Shown here piece by piece: positions 61,872-64,000 of a DNA stretch of 64,000 bases. The position numbers and the translations under genes are program-made. Origin of the DNA: Halieaceae bacterium (lineage in GTDB: Bacteria > Pseudomonadota > Gammaproteobacteria > Pseudomonadales > Halieaceae); assembly GCA_028280635.1 (NCBI GenBank), contig JANQLM010000045.1:1-64000 (forward strand), in the 5' to 3' direction. Below the pieces are notes generated by a model, which was not told the origin of the DNA, searched no databases, and saw only the letters and a list, made by a program, of their open reading frames with translations. The first letter of the stretch is position 1. Every line of letters starts with the position of its first letter.

Positions 61872-64000
61872 CTAGCTCCGCAGCTCCGCGTTGTAAGTTT
61901 TTATAAGCAGATCAATCACTTGATCCACACTCTTATTAACATCCTGATCGCTTAGCGTGCGCGAAGAATCCCTAAAAGTCAAACCCAATGCCAAAGATTT
62001 CCTTTTAGGATCAATACCTTTGCCCTCATATACATCAAAAAGCCTTAAGTCTGTCAGGTAAGTTCCCGCCGTTTCTCGAACATTTGCCAGCAGTTCCCCG
62101 GCAGATACCGACTTATCCACCAGCAGCGCAAGATCCCTACGCACTTCGGGGAAACGAGACAGCTCGGTGAAGGCCGGCAGCGCGGCATCCAGCAGCGCCG
62201 CCAGGTCGACTTCGAACAGGTAAACGGGCTGGGCCAGGTCGAACTGAGCCTGCAGGTGCGGGTGCAATGTGCCGATCACCCCCACTTCCCTGCCCTCACG
62301 CTCGATGACCGCGGTCTGGCCTGGGTGCAGGCCAGTGCGCTCCGCGGCCCGGAACGTAAACCGGTTCGGCGCTGCGGTCAGGTCGAGCAGCGATTCCAGG
62401 TCACCCTTCAGGTCGTAGAAGTCCACCAGCTCGCCGGACTCGGTCCAGGATTCCGGCTGGCGGCGGCCAGTGACCAGGGCCGCCAGCGTCGGGCGCTGCT
62501 CAAGCTCCTTGTCTCCGGGCAAAAAGCGCAGCCCGGTTTCAAACAGCCGCACCCGGTGCTGCTGGCGGGCAGTATTGTGGGCCAGCGCCCGGACCAGGCC
62601 CGGCATCAGGCTGGTGCGCATTACCGCCAGGTCGGCAGAAATGGGATTCTGCAGTTCCACCGGGGACAGTTCGGGATCGAACGCCCTCTGCGCCTCGGTA
62701 TCAATAAAGCTGTAGGTCACGGCCTCCTGGTAGTCACGACCGGTCAACTGGCGGCGCAGCTTACGAATCGACAGGTCCCGCTCGGGGCGGGCCGGCATCA
62801 CCAGATCGGCGTGGATATGGCTGACCGGCAGGTTGTTGTAGCCGTAGACCCGGGCCAGTTCCTCCAGCAGGTCTGCCTCGATGGCGATATCCACGCGCCA
62901 GCTTGGCACGGTCGCTTCCCAGCCCTCCTCCGTGGCAGTCACACCCAGGCCGAGGCCGGTGAGGATGCGCTCCACTTCCCCAGCCGGCATATCGAAACCC
63001 AGCATGCGCGGGATACGCGCGCGGCGCAGTCGCACCGGCGGGCGCTCGGGCATGAAGTCATCCAGGCGCGTGTCTACCGTCGGGCCAGCCTCACCGCCAC
63101 AGATGGCGAGAACCAATTCCGTAGCGCGCTCGATAACCTTCACCTGCATAGCAAAATCGGCGCCGCGCTCGAAGCGGTGAGAGGCATCGGTGTGCAGGCC
63201 GTAGCTCCGAGCACGACCGGCCATGGCCAGGGGCTGCCACCAGGCGGCCTCCAACATCAGGTCGATAGTGGTTTCGCTGACTGCGGTGGACTGTCCACCC
63301 ATAATGCCCGCGAGAGAGATTGCTTTTTCCCGATCGGCGACGACCATGGTGTCATCACGCATCTCAATAGTCTGGCCATTGAGCAGTTCGAGCGGCTCGC
63401 CGGCCTTGGCCATGCGCACCACGATGCCGCCCGACAGCTTGGCCAGGTCAAAAGCGTGCATGGGCTGACCCAGTTCCAGCATCACGTAGTTGGTGACATC
63501 GACCACCGGATCGATGGAACGGATACCACTGCGGCGCAGCTTTTCCTGCATCCACAGTGGGCTGGGGCGGGAGATATCGATACCGCGGATCACGCGGGTC
63601 ACAAAGCGTGGGCAGCCCACTCCGGCTTCCAGGGCGACCGGGAAAGTACCGTCTATCGACGCAGGGACTTCGGTGATCGGCGCGGCGGCCAGTTCGCTCT
63701 GGGTCAGCAGCGCCACTTCCCGGGCCACGCCGGACAGACCCAGGCAGTCCGCCCGGTTGGGTGTCAGGTCCAGTTCGATCACCTGGTCGCTAAGGTCCAG
63801 GTAATCGCGCAGGTCGGCGCCCACCGGGGCGTCAGCCGCCAGTTCCATCAAGCCATCACTCTCCTCGCTCAGCTCCAGTTCCGAGCCGGCGCAGAGCATG
63901 CCCTGGGATTCCACACCCCGCAGCTTGGCCCGCTTGATCTTGAAGTCGCCCGGCAGCACCGCGCCCACCTGGGCCAGCGGTGCCCTGAGGCCGGCGCGGG
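61872..64000 (-). CDS. pheT: Phenylalanyl-tRNA synthetase beta subunit (C-terminal part)
   Basis: About 709 residues of PheT; the 5' end is outside the window, and the frame is open to base 64000. The visible part begins inside the N-terminal tRNA-binding domain (VGAVLPGDFKIKRAKLRGVESQGMLCAG) and continues with B3/B4 (ITRVIRGIDISRPSPLWMQEKL-type segment), B5 and the core. It ends in the ferredoxin-fold anticodon-binding domain (SRFPEVRRDLALLVDKSV, DVYEGKGIDPKRKSLALGLTF). It combines with PheS to charge tRNA-Phe. The order pheT-ihfA-merR is conserved in gammaproteobacteria. Confidence 0.96.
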   Translation of the reverse strand, partial: RAGLRAPLAQVGAVLPGDFKIKRAKLRGVESQGMLCAGSELELSEESDGLMELAADAPVGADLRDYLDLSDQVIELDLTPNRADCLGLSGVAREVALLTQSELAAAPITEVPASIDGTFPVALEAGVGCPRFVTRVIRGIDISRPSPLWMQEKLRRSGIRSIDPVVDVTNYVMLELGQPMHAFDLAKLSGGIVVRMAKAGEPLELLNGQTIEMRDDTMVVADREKAISLAGIMGGQSTAVSETTIDLMLEAAWWQPLAMAGRARSYGLHTDASHRFERGADFAMQVKVIERATELVLAICGGEAGPTVDTRLDDFMPERPPVRLRRARIPRMLGFDMPAGEVERILTGLGLGVTATEEGWEATVPSWRVDIAIEADLLEELARVYGYNNLPVSHIHADLVMPARPERDLSIRKLRRQLTGRDYQEAVTYSFIDTEAQRAFDPELSPVELQNPISADLAVMRTSLMPGLVRALAHNTARQQHRVRLFETGLRFLPGDKELEQRPTLAALVTGRRQPESWTESGELVDFYDLKGDLESLLDLTAAPNRFTFRAAERTGLHPGQTAVIEREGREVGVIGTLHPHLQAQFDLAQPVYLFEVDLAALLDAALPAFTELSRFPEVRRDLALLVDKSVSAGELLANVRETAGTYLTDLRLFDVYEGKGIDPKRKSLALGLTFRDSSRTLSDQDVNKSVDQVIDLLIKTYNAELRS

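Overview
The window looks like the chromosome of a free-living, probably marine, GC-rich gammaproteobacterium, perhaps near Halieaceae or Spongiibacteraceae. The reasons are the pheT-ihfA-merR order at the right edge, TonB-dependent receptors embedded in acyl-CoA catabolic clusters, PQQ and LVIVD periplasmic proteins, and the codon and GC style. This placement is inferred, not computed.

Left part (1-9.7 kb): a partial acyl-CoA ligase, a lipoprotein metallopeptidase related to dipeptidyl peptidase III, a secreted SnoaL-fold protein, an OPT transporter with a small membrane partner, a DUF305-LVIVD fusion and a PQQ/cytochrome c protein.

Catabolic region (9.7-36.7 kb): two TonB receptors, two TetR regulators and about twenty enzymes. 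One tight eight-gene minus-strand run (19.0 to 12.4 kb) encodes SDR, SnoaL, acyl-CoA ligase, two MaoC-type hot-dog halves, an SCP2-thiolase-like protein, DUF35 and a Rieske oxygenase. The hot-dog pair, thiolase-like protein and DUF35 match the hydratase/retro-aldolase module known from steroid side-chain degradation. A second minus run (25.7 to 19.8 kb) carries SDR, a phosphotransferase-like protein, acyl-CoA ligase, TetR, alpha/beta hydrolase and a flavin-dependent oxidoreductase, and is divergent from acyl-CoA dehydrogenase, a Baeyer-Villiger-type monooxygenase and SDR. Three more SnoaL proteins, two SDRs and a zinc alcohol dehydrogenase follow. Two shared DNA motifs, a TTGAAT-N3-ATTCAA palindrome and a 25-nt element, tie the units together. 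The substrate is probably a cyclic terpenoid- or steroid-like lipid.

Mixed region (36.8-40.6 kb): a small secreted protein, a likely gene remnant, DUF2062, a thiamine-binding-like protein, a non-heme iron oxygenase and L-lactate dehydrogenase.

Zinc-economy island (40.7-51.1 kb): the most notable part. It holds paralogs known from Zur regulons (phosphoribosyl-AMP cyclohydrolase, cysteinyl-tRNA synthetase, dihydroorotase, FolE2), a decayed threonyl-tRNA synthetase, a DksA-like protein without its zinc finger, a SnoaL-like protein resembling metal-free iota carbonic anhydrase, and a HupE/DUF6702 pair. Two long AT-rich palindromes resembling Zur boxes lie at the divergent promoters (44087-44116 and 48691-48715). 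No zur or COG0523 gene is present in the window.

Right part (51.2-64 kb): DUF3311-like plus sodium/solute symporter, an M20 deacetylase, a very large beta-propeller exoprotein, tRNA-Pro with a duplicated 3' end, Dps, a penicillin-acylase-family lipoprotein, and merR, ihfA and the 3' part of pheT.
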